Below, piece after piece: positions 36,274 to 45,173 of a stretch of DNA of 64,000 nucleotides (positions are counted from its first letter, which is position 1; every line of letters begins with the position of its first letter). This stretch comes from Clostridia bacterium (GTDB taxonomy: Bacteria; Bacillota; Clostridia; UBA1212), in assembly GCA_017461545.1 (NCBI GenBank), contig JAFTXP010000013.1, forward strand, positions 1 through 64,000, in the 5' to 3' direction. The notes beneath the pieces are model-generated. The model saw only the letters and a program-made list of their open reading frames with translations, did not search any database and had not been told where the DNA came from. The position numbers and the translations under genes were made by a program.

Positions 36274-36855
36274 ATGAAAACATTTCTTTTGATTATTGAT
36301 ATACAGGAGGGATTTATATCCGATGAAACGGAATCTGCGAAAAAGCGAATAGGAAATCTCTTGAAAGCGTCATTTTTTGATTATTCAATAGCGTCGGTGT
36401 ATCAGAATACTCCGGGAGGTCCTTTGGTAAAATTTATGGGCTGGACACGATTTTTTTCGAAAGAGGAACAGCAGTTGGCGGGAATTATCAAAAAATATGC
36501 GGATTCAACGGTTTACAAGCAACGTTACTCTGCCGTGAACGAGCAGCTGTTCACAATTTTGAGGCAAAATAACGGCGGTGAATTGCCGGAGGCTGTTTTT
36601 ATTGCGGGAGTTGATACGGAGTGTTGTGTTCTGGCTACTGCCATGGAGCTTTTTGAGAGCGGAATAAGACCTATTGTTCTGGCTGATTACTGCGCTACGA
36701 CAGGCGGCGGGAAATACCATGAGGCAGGGGTTTTGAGCCTTGAAAGCCTGATTGGAGAGAACAATATTTTTTCAGGTGAAATTGAATCGAAAAGTGATAT
36801 TAAAAAAATATTGGATTTCAGTAAAAAAAATATGGAAATTCAAAAAGAGATATGA
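36274..36855 (+). CDS. Isochorismatase-family cysteine hydrolase
   Basis: 193 residues. The catalytic triad of the family can be placed as Asp9 (LLIIDIQEGF), Lys82 (VYKQRYS) and Cys118 (GVDTECCVLATA). Members hydrolyse amides such as nicotinamide, or N-carbamoyl compounds; the exact substrate cannot be told from sequence. The central loop is WTRFFSKEEQQL rather than the usual motif of nicotinamidases. GGGGAGG precedes the ATG. It is followed by nagB at 51 bases, though no shared function is evident. Confidence 0.9.
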   Translation: MKTFLLIIDIQEGFISDETESAKKRIGNLLKASFFDYSIASVYQNTPGGPLVKFMGWTRFFSKEEQQLAGIIKKYADSTVYKQRYSAVNEQLFTILRQNNGGELPEAVFIAGVDTECCVLATAMELFESGIRPIVLADYCATTGGGKYHEAGVLSLESLIGENNIFSGEIESKSDIKKILDFSKKNMEIQKEI

Positions 36856-36906
36856 TATATTTTTTGTAAAATTATATTTTCTAATTTTAAAATTGGAGGA
36901 GATATT

Positions 36907-37626
36907 ATGAAGATTATTGTTTGTAAAGATTACGAACAGATGTCTGTTGAGGCAGCGAAGATTGTTGCAGCTCAGATGAAAGAAAAAAAAGATTCTATCC
37001 TTGGTCTTGCTACAGGCTCCACTCCGCTTGGTCTTTATAACGAGCTTGTGAGAATGAACAAGAACGGCGAAATTGATTTTTCGGAGATTAAGACGTTCAA
37101 CCTTGATGAGTATTATCCGATCAGCCACAAAGATGACCAGAGTTACTATTACTTCATGAATGAGAACTTATTTTCTCGCGTAAATATCGATCCTTCCAAC
37201 ACTGACATCCCCAACGGCGAGGCTCCTGATGCGGAAGCTGAGTGCAAACGTTACGATGCTGCTATAGATGCAAGCGCAGGCGTTGATATTCAGATTCTCG
37301 GTATCGGTCAGAACGGCCACATTGCTTTTAACGAGGCAAGTGATGTTCTCCATGCAAACACTCATCAGGAAACTCTTACTGAAAACACAATTCAGGCCAA
37401 TTCACGTTTCTTTGAAAACGAAGCAGATGTTCCGCGCCATGCTCTTACAATGGGCGTCGGTTCTATCATGAAGGCAAGAAAGATTATTCTCCTTGCTTCC
37501 GGTAAGAACAAAAGAGATGCTGTCAGAGCTTTGACTGATGACACTATCACAACACAGAACCCGGCTACATTGCTCAAGTTACATAGTGATGTTACTATCA
37601 TCTGTGACGAAGAGGCTATGGGTTGA
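36907..37626 (+). CDS. nagB: Glucosamine-6-phosphate deaminase
   Basis: Converts glucosamine-6-phosphate to fructose-6-phosphate and ammonia, feeding amino sugars into glycolysis. It has LGLATGSTPLGLYNELV, FNLDEYYPI with the catalytic Asp, and IQILGIGQNGHIAFNEA with the catalytic His. 239 residues is a normal length for Firmicutes NagB. GGAGG precedes the ATG. No nagA or regulator lies next to it. Confidence 0.96.
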   Translation: MKIIVCKDYEQMSVEAAKIVAAQMKEKKDSILGLATGSTPLGLYNELVRMNKNGEIDFSEIKTFNLDEYYPISHKDDQSYYYFMNENLFSRVNIDPSNTDIPNGEAPDAEAECKRYDAAIDASAGVDIQILGIGQNGHIAFNEASDVLHANTHQETLTENTIQANSRFFENEADVPRHALTMGVGSIMKARKIILLASGKNKRDAVRALTDDTITTQNPATLLKLHSDVTIICDEEAMG

Positions 37627-37653
37627 TAGCTGAAAATAACAAATTGTTATCCC

Positions 37654-37692
37654 CGCAGCGGCGAAAATAAAATTTCGCTGCTGCGTTTTTTT
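37654..37692. terminator. Terminator shared by nagB and the polysaccharide deacetylase gene
   Basis: CGCAGCGGCGAAA (37654-37666) pairs with TTTCGCTGCTGCG (37673-37685), one G-T, followed by TTTTTTT. Confidence 0.85.
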
Positions 37693-38404
37693 AAATATAA
37701 TCCGAAAAATCATTGAGCAGGATTTCTTTATTTGTTCCGTAGAAAATATCGCTGTGCCCGCTTATGTACTTGCAAAACTCCTCGAATTTATTCCACGTGT
37801 TTTCCATGTCAAATTCGTAACTGTGTCCCCATATGTAGAATATCTTCGGTTTGTCCGGCTTCATTTCAATAAATTTATCTGCGAGACTGTACATTGTATC
37901 AAAGTCCAGGTGGAATCCGGATGGATTAAATCGGTATAGATTTGATTGTAAATCAAAGTTGCCGCTGTGGGTGATTGTGCGTGCGTAACGCACACCGGTG
38001 TTTTCTTTTATGAGTTTCGCTGTTCTGTCGTCATTCTGATTGCCTCCGCATGGATAAGCCATTCCTATAACTTCGTATCCTGCAAGCTCACTCAGATTGA
38101 GTCTATCCTGTTCTACCTGTCTGATGACTTCCTCATCGTCAAGCACTGTAAGAAGCGGGTGTGTCAGTGAATGAACCGCTATTTCGTGTTCTTTGTAAAT
38201 TTTCCTTACGTCATTTTTAGAGACTTTATTGTGAGGGACAGTTCTGTCCTTATAAGCGAGTTCGCCCGAAAGACCCAAAAGCTCCGAATTGATATTGAAT
38301 GTAGATTTTAAGTTGTATTTGTTCAGTATTTCAATCAGGCGTATGTCCTGTGTGACTCCGTCATCGTAACTGAATGTCAACGCTTTCATTTTTCCGTTAA
38401 ACAT
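37691..38404 (-). CDS. Polysaccharide deacetylase (NodB fold)
   Basis: 237 residues, no signal peptide. The NodB metal-binding motifs are TFSYDDG (Asp14/Asp15) and HSLTHP (His78, His82), followed by the active-site motif YPCGGNQND (in place of RxPxG). Members remove acetyl groups from chitin-like or peptidoglycan sugars. The missing signal peptide and the YPCGG variant suggest a cytoplasmic sugar or oligosaccharide substrate. It converges on nagB. Confidence 0.88.
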   Translation of the reverse strand: MFNGKMKALTFSYDDGVTQDIRLIEILNKYNLKSTFNINSELLGLSGELAYKDRTVPHNKVSKNDVRKIYKEHEIAVHSLTHPLLTVLDDEEVIRQVEQDRLNLSELAGYEVIGMAYPCGGNQNDDRTAKLIKENTGVRYARTITHSGNFDLQSNLYRFNPSGFHLDFDTMYSLADKFIEMKPDKPKIFYIWGHSYEFDMENTWNKFEEFCKYISGHSDIFYGTNKEILLNDFSDYI

Positions 38405-38529
38405 GGCAGCATCTCCTTGCTTATAAATATTAAAAAATTTGCACTCATATTTACACGGATTATATCAATTAGTACCGGACTTTACAATTAAAAATTCACA
38501 TATGTTTAAGGCGTATTTCCCGGCTTGTA

Positions 38530-38558
38530 TTGACAAAAAACGGAGCAGAGTTTAATAT
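38530..38558 (+). promoter_or_regulatory. Promoter of the ireB operon
   Basis: TTGACA (38530-38535), 17 bases, TAATAT (38553-38558), about 60 bases before the ribosome site. Confidence 0.8.
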
Positions 38559-38624
38559 TAAATTTGAGTTAGACTCATTGTTTCACAATTATTATTTGTG
38601 ATAGGAAAGGAAGGAATTTGCCAT

Positions 38625-38909
38625 ATGGAGACTTACAGGACTACGTTTGGTATTGTAAAAGATGTTGTGTCAGCGCAGGGCGAGAAATCTGAAGTATCTC
38701 AGGTTATTTCTGATGTATATGCCGCTTTGTGTGAGAAAGGATATAATCCGATAAATCAGATGGTCGGTTATATTATGTCTGGCGACCCGACATACATCAC
38801 AAATCACAACGGAGCCAGAGCACGCATTACTTCAGTTGAGCGTGACGAATTGGTAGAGGAATTTGTTTCATTGTATTTTAAGTCTATTGCCGGAAACGAA
38901 GAAAAATAA
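38625..38909 (+). CDS. ireB: IreB/UPF0297 regulatory protein
   Basis: 94 residues of the IreB (YrzL) family, known as a negative regulator and substrate of the Ser/Thr kinase IreK in Enterococcus. It has [34 protein letters not shown] and the C-terminal [14 protein letters not shown] 38625 follows AAGGAAGGA; the frame opens 27 bases earlier. First gene of the classical ireB-yqgF-yrzB operon. The family N-terminal Thr residues phosphorylated in Enterococcus appear present (YRTT). Confidence 0.95.
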   Translation: METYRTTFGIVKDVVSAQGEKSEVSQVISDVYAALCEKGYNPINQMVGYIMSGDPTYITNHNGARARITSVERDELVEEFVSLYFKSIAGNEEK

Positions 38910-38911
38910 AA

Positions 38912-39334
38912 ATGGACAGAGTTATAGGCATTGATTACGGTGACAGCAGAATAGGCATTGCACTGAGCGATCCTTTCGGGTGGGGTGCGAGTCCGCTTTG
39001 TGTTGTTGACGGTAAGCAGGGACTAAAAAAAGCTGTTTCGGAGATTATATCACTTGTTGATAAAAACTCCGCGACAAAGATTGTCATAGGTTATCCGCTC
39101 AATATGAACGGTACGGCAGGACCTCGCATACAGAGGACGGAGCGTTTTATCGAAGAGTTTTCAGCGATGCGTCCCGATGTGGAGGTTATAAAGTGGGATG
39201 AGAGACTTACAACCGTTGCCGCAGACAGGACGATGCGCGAGCTGGGTATAAGTCAGAGACAAAAAGGTGTCAGTGATAAGCTTGCGGCTGCATTTATTTT
39301 GCAGGGATATCTGGACAGTATAAAAAATAAATAA
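38912..39334 (+). CDS. yqgF: YqgF/RuvX-type Holliday junction resolvase-like nuclease
   Basis: 140 residues with an RNase H fold. The motifs are IGIDYGDSRIGIALS with the catalytic Asp, VIGYPLNMNGTAG, KWDERLTT, and KGVSDKLAAAFILQGYL with the final Asp. The family takes part in pre-16S rRNA processing. It starts two bases after ireB. Confidence 0.96.
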   Translation: MDRVIGIDYGDSRIGIALSDPFGWGASPLCVVDGKQGLKKAVSEIISLVDKNSATKIVIGYPLNMNGTAGPRIQRTERFIEEFSAMRPDVEVIKWDERLTTVAADRTMRELGISQRQKGVSDKLAAAFILQGYLDSIKNK

Positions 39335-39357
39335 TTTACATTTCGGAGGATTTTATT

Positions 39358-39657
39358 ATGGATAATGAAAATATAGAAGAGTTAAATGAGAATGACGAAA
39401 GCACCTTCATTCTGACAGACGAAGAGGGTAATGAATATCCTTTCAGTTTGCTGGATTTTGTAGATTACAATGATGATATGTATGTAGTTCTTGCTCCGGC
39501 TGATTCAGACCCGGAAAGTGACGATGATCTCGAACTTGTTGTAATGCAGGTTGTTATGACAGACGAAGGCCCTACATTTGAAATGTTTGAGGATGACGAA
39601 CTCGCAGAGGCTGTGCTCGATAAGTTTATTTCTTCGCTTGATGAGTCGGAACAGTAA
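39358..39657 (+). CDS. yrzB: DUF1292 (UPF0473, YrzB) protein
   Basis: 99 residues, very acidic. The family pattern FILTDEEGNEYPFSLLDFVDYNDDMYVVLAP is clear. Third gene of the conserved ireB-yqgF-yrzB operon. The function of the family is unknown. GGAGG precedes the ATG. Confidence 0.93.
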   Translation: MDNENIEELNENDESTFILTDEEGNEYPFSLLDFVDYNDDMYVVLAPADSDPESDDDLELVVMQVVMTDEGPTFEMFEDDELAEAVLDKFISSLDESEQ

Positions 39658-39677
39658 TTTCAGAAATAGAATTGATA

Positions 39678-39715
39678 ACGCCCGGCGCAGTCAGTTATTT
39701 GTCTGCGCCGGGCGT
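39678..39715 (+). terminator. Terminator of the ireB operon
   Basis: ACGCCCGGCGCAG (39678-39690) pairs perfectly with CTGCGCCGGGCGT (39703-39715). The following T-run is poor. Confidence 0.7.
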
Positions 39716-39827
39716 ATGATTATCAGGAAAATTGTTACAGAATTATAAGAATCTTAAAAAGCTTGTATTAAATCCATTCAAATTTCGTAAATTATATAGG
39801 TAGATATGTTATATAGAAGAGGAATAT

Positions 39828-40811
39828 ATGAAACATTGCTTTATTGTTAACCCGACAGCAGGCAGAATGAATGCAGATATGTGCAGAAAGTCTATAGAGT
39901 CAATTTGCGCTGACAGAAAAATTGAATTTGAACTGAAATTTTCTCAGGCAGAGGGTGACATTGACCGACTTGCGGAAGAGGCTGCGTCAAACGGTTTTAA
40001 ATATATATATGCCATAGGAGGGGACGGCACATTAAATGAAGCTGCCAATGGCATAATGAAATATATTGATGCATCTGATTTAACCGAGAATGAAACTCCT
40101 GTTATGGTTCCTGTTCCGTGCGGCACGGGCAATGATTTCGTAAGAACTATTGACACAAGCGGCGTCTACAAAAAATACATTGACAATATAAATAAAAAAA
40201 GTAAAACAAGCGAAGAATACCAAAAAGAACTCGACAAGCTGATTTGTTCAGCCGTTGACAGCGTAGGCAACGTTAAAAAAATTGATGTGGGCACGGCAAA
40301 CGGCAGATATTTTATAAATATAGCCTCCATCGGCTTTGACGCGGAAGTTGTTATCAGTGCGAAGAATTATAAAAATAAAAAATTTATTCCGAACAGTATG
40401 GCGTATTACATAGGAGTTTTTACTACTTTTTTATCTCTGAAGCCCAGATATGTGAAAATTTCTTATGATTCGGATGAATTCGTTGACAAGAATATTACAC
40501 TTGTCGCGATTGCAAACGGCAAGTATTACGGCGGCGGTGTGATGCCTGCTCCCGACGCGGATTTAAAAGACGGAAAATTTGATGTTTGCACAGTTGATTT
40601 TGTCCGCAGGTATATGGTTCCGATTTTCTTCCCAAAATATAATAAGGGCAGACACGGCAGTATGAAGCAGGTTGACTTTAAAAAATGCCGGAAGGTTGTA
40701 ATTGCTTCGGAAAAACCGTTTGCTTTCAACGTTGACGGAGAGGTTTCGTACGAGACGCGCGGAGAATTTGAGATATGTAAAAATAAAATTCCTATGGCGA
40801 TAATGAAGTGA
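39828..40811 (+). CDS. Diacylglycerol kinase-family lipid kinase
   Basis: 327 residues. The catalytic domain has IVNPTAGR, the nucleotide loop AIGGDGTLNEAANG and PVPCGTGNDFVRT, followed by the C-terminal beta-sandwich (VAIANGKYYGGGVMPAPDADLKDGKFDV). Firmicutes members (DgkB/YegS) phosphorylate diacylglycerol or related lipids and recycle lipid headgroups. It is a single gene between two operons. Substrate not proven. Confidence 0.92.
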   Translation: MKHCFIVNPTAGRMNADMCRKSIESICADRKIEFELKFSQAEGDIDRLAEEAASNGFKYIYAIGGDGTLNEAANGIMKYIDASDLTENETPVMVPVPCGTGNDFVRTIDTSGVYKKYIDNINKKSKTSEEYQKELDKLICSAVDSVGNVKKIDVGTANGRYFINIASIGFDAEVVISAKNYKNKKFIPNSMAYYIGVFTTFLSLKPRYVKISYDSDEFVDKNITLVAIANGKYYGGGVMPAPDADLKDGKFDVCTVDFVRRYMVPIFFPKYNKGRHGSMKQVDFKKCRKVVIASEKPFAFNVDGEVSYETRGEFEICKNKIPMAIMK

Positions 40812-40821
40812 AATTTTTTGC

Positions 40822-40850
40822 TTTACACGGACTTTTAAGTGTGATAGTAT
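40822..40850 (+). promoter_or_regulatory. Probable rpsO promoter
   Basis: TTTACA (40822-40827), 17 bases, TAGTAT (40845-40850). Transcription would start near 40857. Confidence 0.65.
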
Positions 40851-40856
40851 ACTGAA

Positions 40857-40910
40857 GGTTAACCGTTACCTTGGTTTCGGGACACTCCAACCCCTACTAC
40901 GGAAACGGCG
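40857..40910 (+). promoter_or_regulatory. Structured rpsO leader, candidate S15 autoregulatory RNA
   Basis: CCGTT/AACGG (40863 and 40904) can enclose TTGG/CCAA (40871-40890). An alternative AAGGT/ACCTT hairpin overlaps the same 5' strand. Mutually exclusive folds before rpsO are typical of S15-binding leaders in other bacteria. Confidence 0.4.
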
Positions 40911-40941
40911 ATTTTAATATTTTATAAGGAGATTTGTTATT

Positions 40942-41205
40942 ATGACAAAAGAGAGAAAACAGGAAATTATCAAAACTTATGCTGTTCACGAAGGTGACAC
41001 AGGTTCACCTGAGGTACAGGTTGCTATTCTCACAGAGAGAATCAATCATCTTAACGAGCACCTCAAAGCACACAAGAATGACCACCACTCAAGAAGAGGA
41101 CTTCTTCTTTTAGTAGGTCAGAGAAGAGGACTTCTTAAGTATCTTGCTAAAGTTGATATCGAAAGATACCGTGCATTGATTGAAAAACTCGGTTTGAGAA
41201 GATAA
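40942..41205 (+). CDS. rpsO: 30S ribosomal protein S15
   Basis: 87 residues, standard S15: the 16S rRNA-binding pattern [20 protein letters not shown], then [19 protein letters not shown]. An AAGGAG site precedes the ATG. rpsO followed by pnp is the classical order. Confidence 0.98.
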   Translation: MTKERKQEIIKTYAVHEGDTGSPEVQVAILTERINHLNEHLKAHKNDHHSRRGLLLLVGQRRGLLKYLAKVDIERYRALIEKLGLRR

Positions 41206-41219
41206 GAAGCTTTTAAATG

Positions 41220-41266
41220 ATTACAAGTCTTGAAGGCAAACCCTTTGAGGCTTGTAATTTTAATTT
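41220..41266 (+). terminator. Partial terminator between rpsO and pnp
   Basis: A 17-bp stem (41220-41236 with 41242-41258, three wobble pairs) with a five-base loop, then TTTAATTT. It may allow some read-through into pnp. Confidence 0.7.
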
Positions 41267-41403
41267 AAGGAACCGCTCTGCAGCAGGCGGTTTCGCCCGT
41301 ATTCGGGATAGGAGATGCGCAGAATTTTATATTAAGGAGGAGTTTGCCTAGGGTGGTAGACTGCCAAAAAGGACGGGCAGTGTACCGGGCAACAAAAGAA
41401 AAA

Positions 41404-43485
<2,082 letters not shown>

Positions 43486-43502
43486 TTAGATAATTAAGCG
43501 AA

Positions 43503-43550
43503 TAATAAAAAAGGCAGAGCCGCGGTTACGCAAAAGCGTAATCGCGGCTC
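43503..43550 (+). repeat. Direct repeat (left copy) flanking the toxin-antitoxin locus
   Basis: About 48-55 bp, including AATAATAAAAAAGGCAGAGC and the pnp terminator hairpin. It recurs with few changes at 44136-44183, 633 bp to the right. Confidence 0.8.
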
Positions 43551-43557
43551 GAATTTT
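43517..43557 (+). terminator. pnp terminator
   Basis: A 15-bp stem (43517-43531 with 43536-43550) with AAAA loop, then GAATTTTA. It is nearly identical to the hairpin at 44153-44182. Confidence 0.85.
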
Positions 43558-43603
43558 ATAAATGATTGGGTATTTCAAAACCGGAATTTCCAATTATTTA
43601 CCA

Positions 43604-43632
43604 TTGACACCTAAATACGAGTTTTGTAATAT
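43604..43632 (+). promoter_or_regulatory. Promoter of the putative antitoxin RNA
   Basis: TTGACA (43604-43609), 17 bases, TAATAT (43627-43632). Transcription would begin near 43640 and run against the small toxin gene. Confidence 0.75.
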
Positions 43633-43639
43633 AATTTTA

Positions 43640-43735
43640 TAAGGGCAACACCTATAGCGGTGCACTCCTTGTTATTTATGTTATTGATGAAAGACTGTGG
43701 TTTTAGTAGCATGTGGAGCACAGTCACTCTTTATG
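43640..43735 (+). ncRNA. Putative antisense antitoxin RNA (RatA-like)
   Basis: Begins with a hairpin (ACACC-TATAGC-GGTG) at 43648-43662 and can end at the stem GACTGTG/CACAGTC (43693-43699 with 43719-43725) followed by ACTCTTTA. It overlaps the 3' end of the 28-codon toxin on the other strand. Length near 95 bases is an estimate from promoter and hairpin positions. No protein is seen on this strand. Confidence 0.5.
43643..43673 (+). repeat. Shared leader motif, left copy
   Basis: GGGCAACACCTATAGCGGT followed by GCACTCCTTGTT. An imperfect inverted copy lies at 43858-43894, so both opposed transcripts start with nearly the same sequence. Confidence 0.6.
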
Positions 43736-43810
43736 TATGCTATATAGTAAATAAATGAAAATATCGACTATACTGATAAGTATAATACGAAGTATTTCAT
43801 ATTTATCCAT
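43724..43810 (-). CDS. 28-residue hydrophobic peptide, putative type I toxin
   Basis: ATG 43810 opens a 28-codon frame starting MDKYEILRII and ending LLYSIHKE. A polar start, one hydrophobic stretch (about 7-23) and a charged end are the pattern of holin-like type I toxins (TxpA/BsrG/Hol_Tox group). The ribosome site AGGGGGTGAT is unusually strong, six bases from the ATG. A hairpin (43821-43828 with 43842-43849) can hide that site. The gene is below the size normally called. A promoter, a 5' stem and an opposed RNA complete the module. Toxicity is inferred. Confidence 0.68.
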   Translation of the reverse strand: MDKYEILRIILISIVDIFIYLLYSIHKE

Positions 43811-43820
43811 ATGCATCACC

Positions 43821-43849
43821 CCCTTTCGGTCATCTGACTTTCGAAAAAG
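43821..43849 (-). promoter_or_regulatory. Stem hiding the toxin ribosome site
   Basis: In the toxin mRNA CTTTTTCG pairs with CGAAAGGG (two G-U). This covers most of the ribosome site and would keep translation low until refolding or processing. Confidence 0.5.
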
Positions 43850-43857
43850 CCGAAGCG

Positions 43858-43894
43858 AACAAGGAGCGTAACTGTTACCGCTATGGGTATGCCC
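43858..43894 (-). repeat. Shared leader motif, right (inverted) copy
   Basis: On the minus strand it reads GGGCATACCCATAGCGGTAA and then ACGCTCCTTGTT. It matches the left copy at most positions with a few inserted bases. Confidence 0.6.
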
Positions 43895-43944
43895 ACGGGC
43901 TTTGCCCGTGCGAAAATGCTATCAAATATGGATTTAAATGTAAA
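43894..43944 (-). promoter_or_regulatory. Promoter and 5' stem of the toxin mRNA
   Basis: TTTACA (43939-43944), 17 bases, TAGCAT (43916-43921). The predicted start falls at a perfect hairpin CACGGGC-AAA-GCCCGTG (43894-43910), which would protect the 5' end of the mRNA. Confidence 0.55.
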
Positions 43945-43949
43945 TGATG

Positions 43950-44135
43950 CTTGGAATTATTTCCTGCGATTTTCACCAGTTATGTTTAAACGCCTTTATT
44001 TAAAGGATTTTTACAGGTAAATTATTTTTTTTAACGTTGATTATTTCCCGACGGAAGATGCGGTAGGAGAGTGATTGGTGTAAGCAAATTCCTCAGTGGT
44101 TATGCCGGGGAAGCGTGATGCACGATGCATAAGCG
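43950..44135. other. Non-coding stretch to the right of the toxin locus
   Basis: No credible gene on either strand. A weak CCTTT-ATTT-AAAGG hairpin with a following T-run (43992-44012) is the only structure I see. Confidence 0.4.
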
Positions 44136-44183
44136 GATAATAAAAAGGTAGAGCCGCGATTACGGAAAAGCGTAATCGCGGCG
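44136..44183 (+). repeat. Direct repeat (right copy) with second terminator hairpin
   Basis: AATAATAAAAAGGTAGAGCC-type sequence with the stem GCCGCGATTACG/CGTAATCGCGGC (44153-44164 with 44171-44182). It is a near copy of the pnp terminator region. Confidence 0.8.
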
Positions 44184-44275
44184 CTGTTTGTTATTTATGC
44201 AATTCTAAATAATAATCAGCATATGTGAAAAAGTCTTTTTACAAAAAAATTTCATAGACTTCAGATAGTTAGGTA

Positions 44276-44818
44276 TTATTTATAAATAATATTTCCTTGG
44301 CACTCAACATTTCCTTCAATTGTTTTGCATTCAATGTTTCCTCCGCAATTAACATCTCCGCAAATACTCGCATCACAGAAAATGTTTCCTCCGCAATTAA
44401 CATCTCCGCAAATACTCGCATCACAGAAAATGTTTCCAAAAACCTCAACCTTAAAATATTGTCTTGTAGTTTCGTTGCAGTTTCTAGGGAATGTTATATC
44501 TATTGTTTTATCTAAATTTTCTACCGACACAATTCGTTTACCTCTGGCAACAACAACGCGGAATGTATCATCATCACGCAGAGGAAATTGTGCACAAATA
44601 TCATTAACTATCGGCTCTTTTCCAAACAATTCATCTATGCTTATATCAAATATTTCTGCAAGTTTTGGTATTAAACTAATATCCGGGCAACACTGCGCCG
44701 ACTCCCATTTGGATACCGACTGATTTGTTACTCCTAATTCCTTGGCAAGCTCCTCTTGGGTTAAACCTTGCTTTTTTCTAAAATAACTAATAGTATCGTT
44801 CAGTTTTAAGTTATCCAT
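44276..44818 (-). CDS. XRE-family regulator with duplicated Cys-rich C-terminal repeats
   Basis: 180 residues. The N-terminal helix-turn-helix (about 6-65: RKKQGLTQEELAKELGVTNQSVSKWE) is followed by a linker and a beta region. The tail is built of 16-residue units of the form NIFCDASICGDVNCGG. Two units are identical and a third is diverged (NIECKTIEGNVECQG). The regular spacing suggests a small beta-helix like bactofilin or polymer-forming domains, with Cys stacked in register. Such Cys ladders could bind metal or respond to redox state. AAAGGAGTG precedes the ATG. Likely target: its own promoter. The family of the tail is not known to me. Confidence 0.85.
   Translation of the reverse strand: MDNLKLNDTISYFRKKQGLTQEELAKELGVTNQSVSKWESAQCCPDISLIPKLAEIFDISIDELFGKEPIVNDICAQFPLRDDDTFRVVVARGKRIVSVENLDKTIDITFPRNCNETTRQYFKVEVFGNIFCDASICGDVNCGGNIFCDASICGDVNCGGNIECKTIEGNVECQGNIIYK
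44337..44432. repeat. Exact 48-bp tandem duplication inside the XRE gene
   Basis: Bases 44337-44384 and 44385-44432 are identical over 48 bp, coding two 16-residue Cys-rich units. The identity at silent sites points to a recent duplication. Confidence 0.93.
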
Positions 44819-44840
44819 AGTTACACTCCTTTATATTACT

Positions 44841-44850
44841 TGTAGCTACA
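44841..44850. promoter_or_regulatory. Possible operator of the XRE gene
   Basis: TGTAGCTACA is a perfect 10-bp palindrome 23 bases upstream of the ATG. A TCCAACTTAAAGTTGGA palindrome near 44916 is a second candidate. The rest of 44851-45070 shows no gene. Confidence 0.3.
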
Positions 44851-45074
44851 TTTATATTTTAAGTGCTAAATTAATGCAAAACAATAACGCAGTTATTGGA
44901 TTTTTCCAACTTAAAGTTGGATTGATTCGTGAAGAATTGCTGCCCGCATAACACAGACAGCAAAATAATAGGTTGGTTTTAATAATTATAAGACAAAATT
45001 TATCTTTGTCCCTATTGTAGCGCAAGCATAGCATAAAGAATGTCCCTTTACAACAGCCGGTATATTTTTACCGG

Positions 45075-45090
45075 TCGACATCCCTCGACA
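45075..45090 (+). promoter_or_regulatory. Possible tandem Spo0A boxes upstream of spoIIE
   Basis: TCGACA occurs at 45075-45080 and 45085-45090, ten bases apart; each has six of seven bases of the 0A box TTCGACA. A CCGGTA/TACCGG hairpin lies just upstream. In Bacillus, spoIIE is activated by Spo0A. Confidence 0.45.
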
Positions 45091-45173
45091 TCTTACGATT
45101 TTTTTATATGTTAAAGTCTTTTTCCATTGATACAAATTATATAAATCAAACACTTACAAAGGTGGTTTTACTA

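Noticed and set aside
41341-41395. Possible T-box because of AGGGTGG upstream of pnp
   Set aside because: The T-box core continues with NACCGCG, which is absent (GTAGACTGCC follows), there is no specifier stem, and pnp is not a T-box target.
44297-44723. Plus-strand open frames opposite the XRE regulator
   Set aside because: They overlap a clear helix-turn-helix gene and repeat only because of the 48-bp duplication; no ribosome site or family resemblance.
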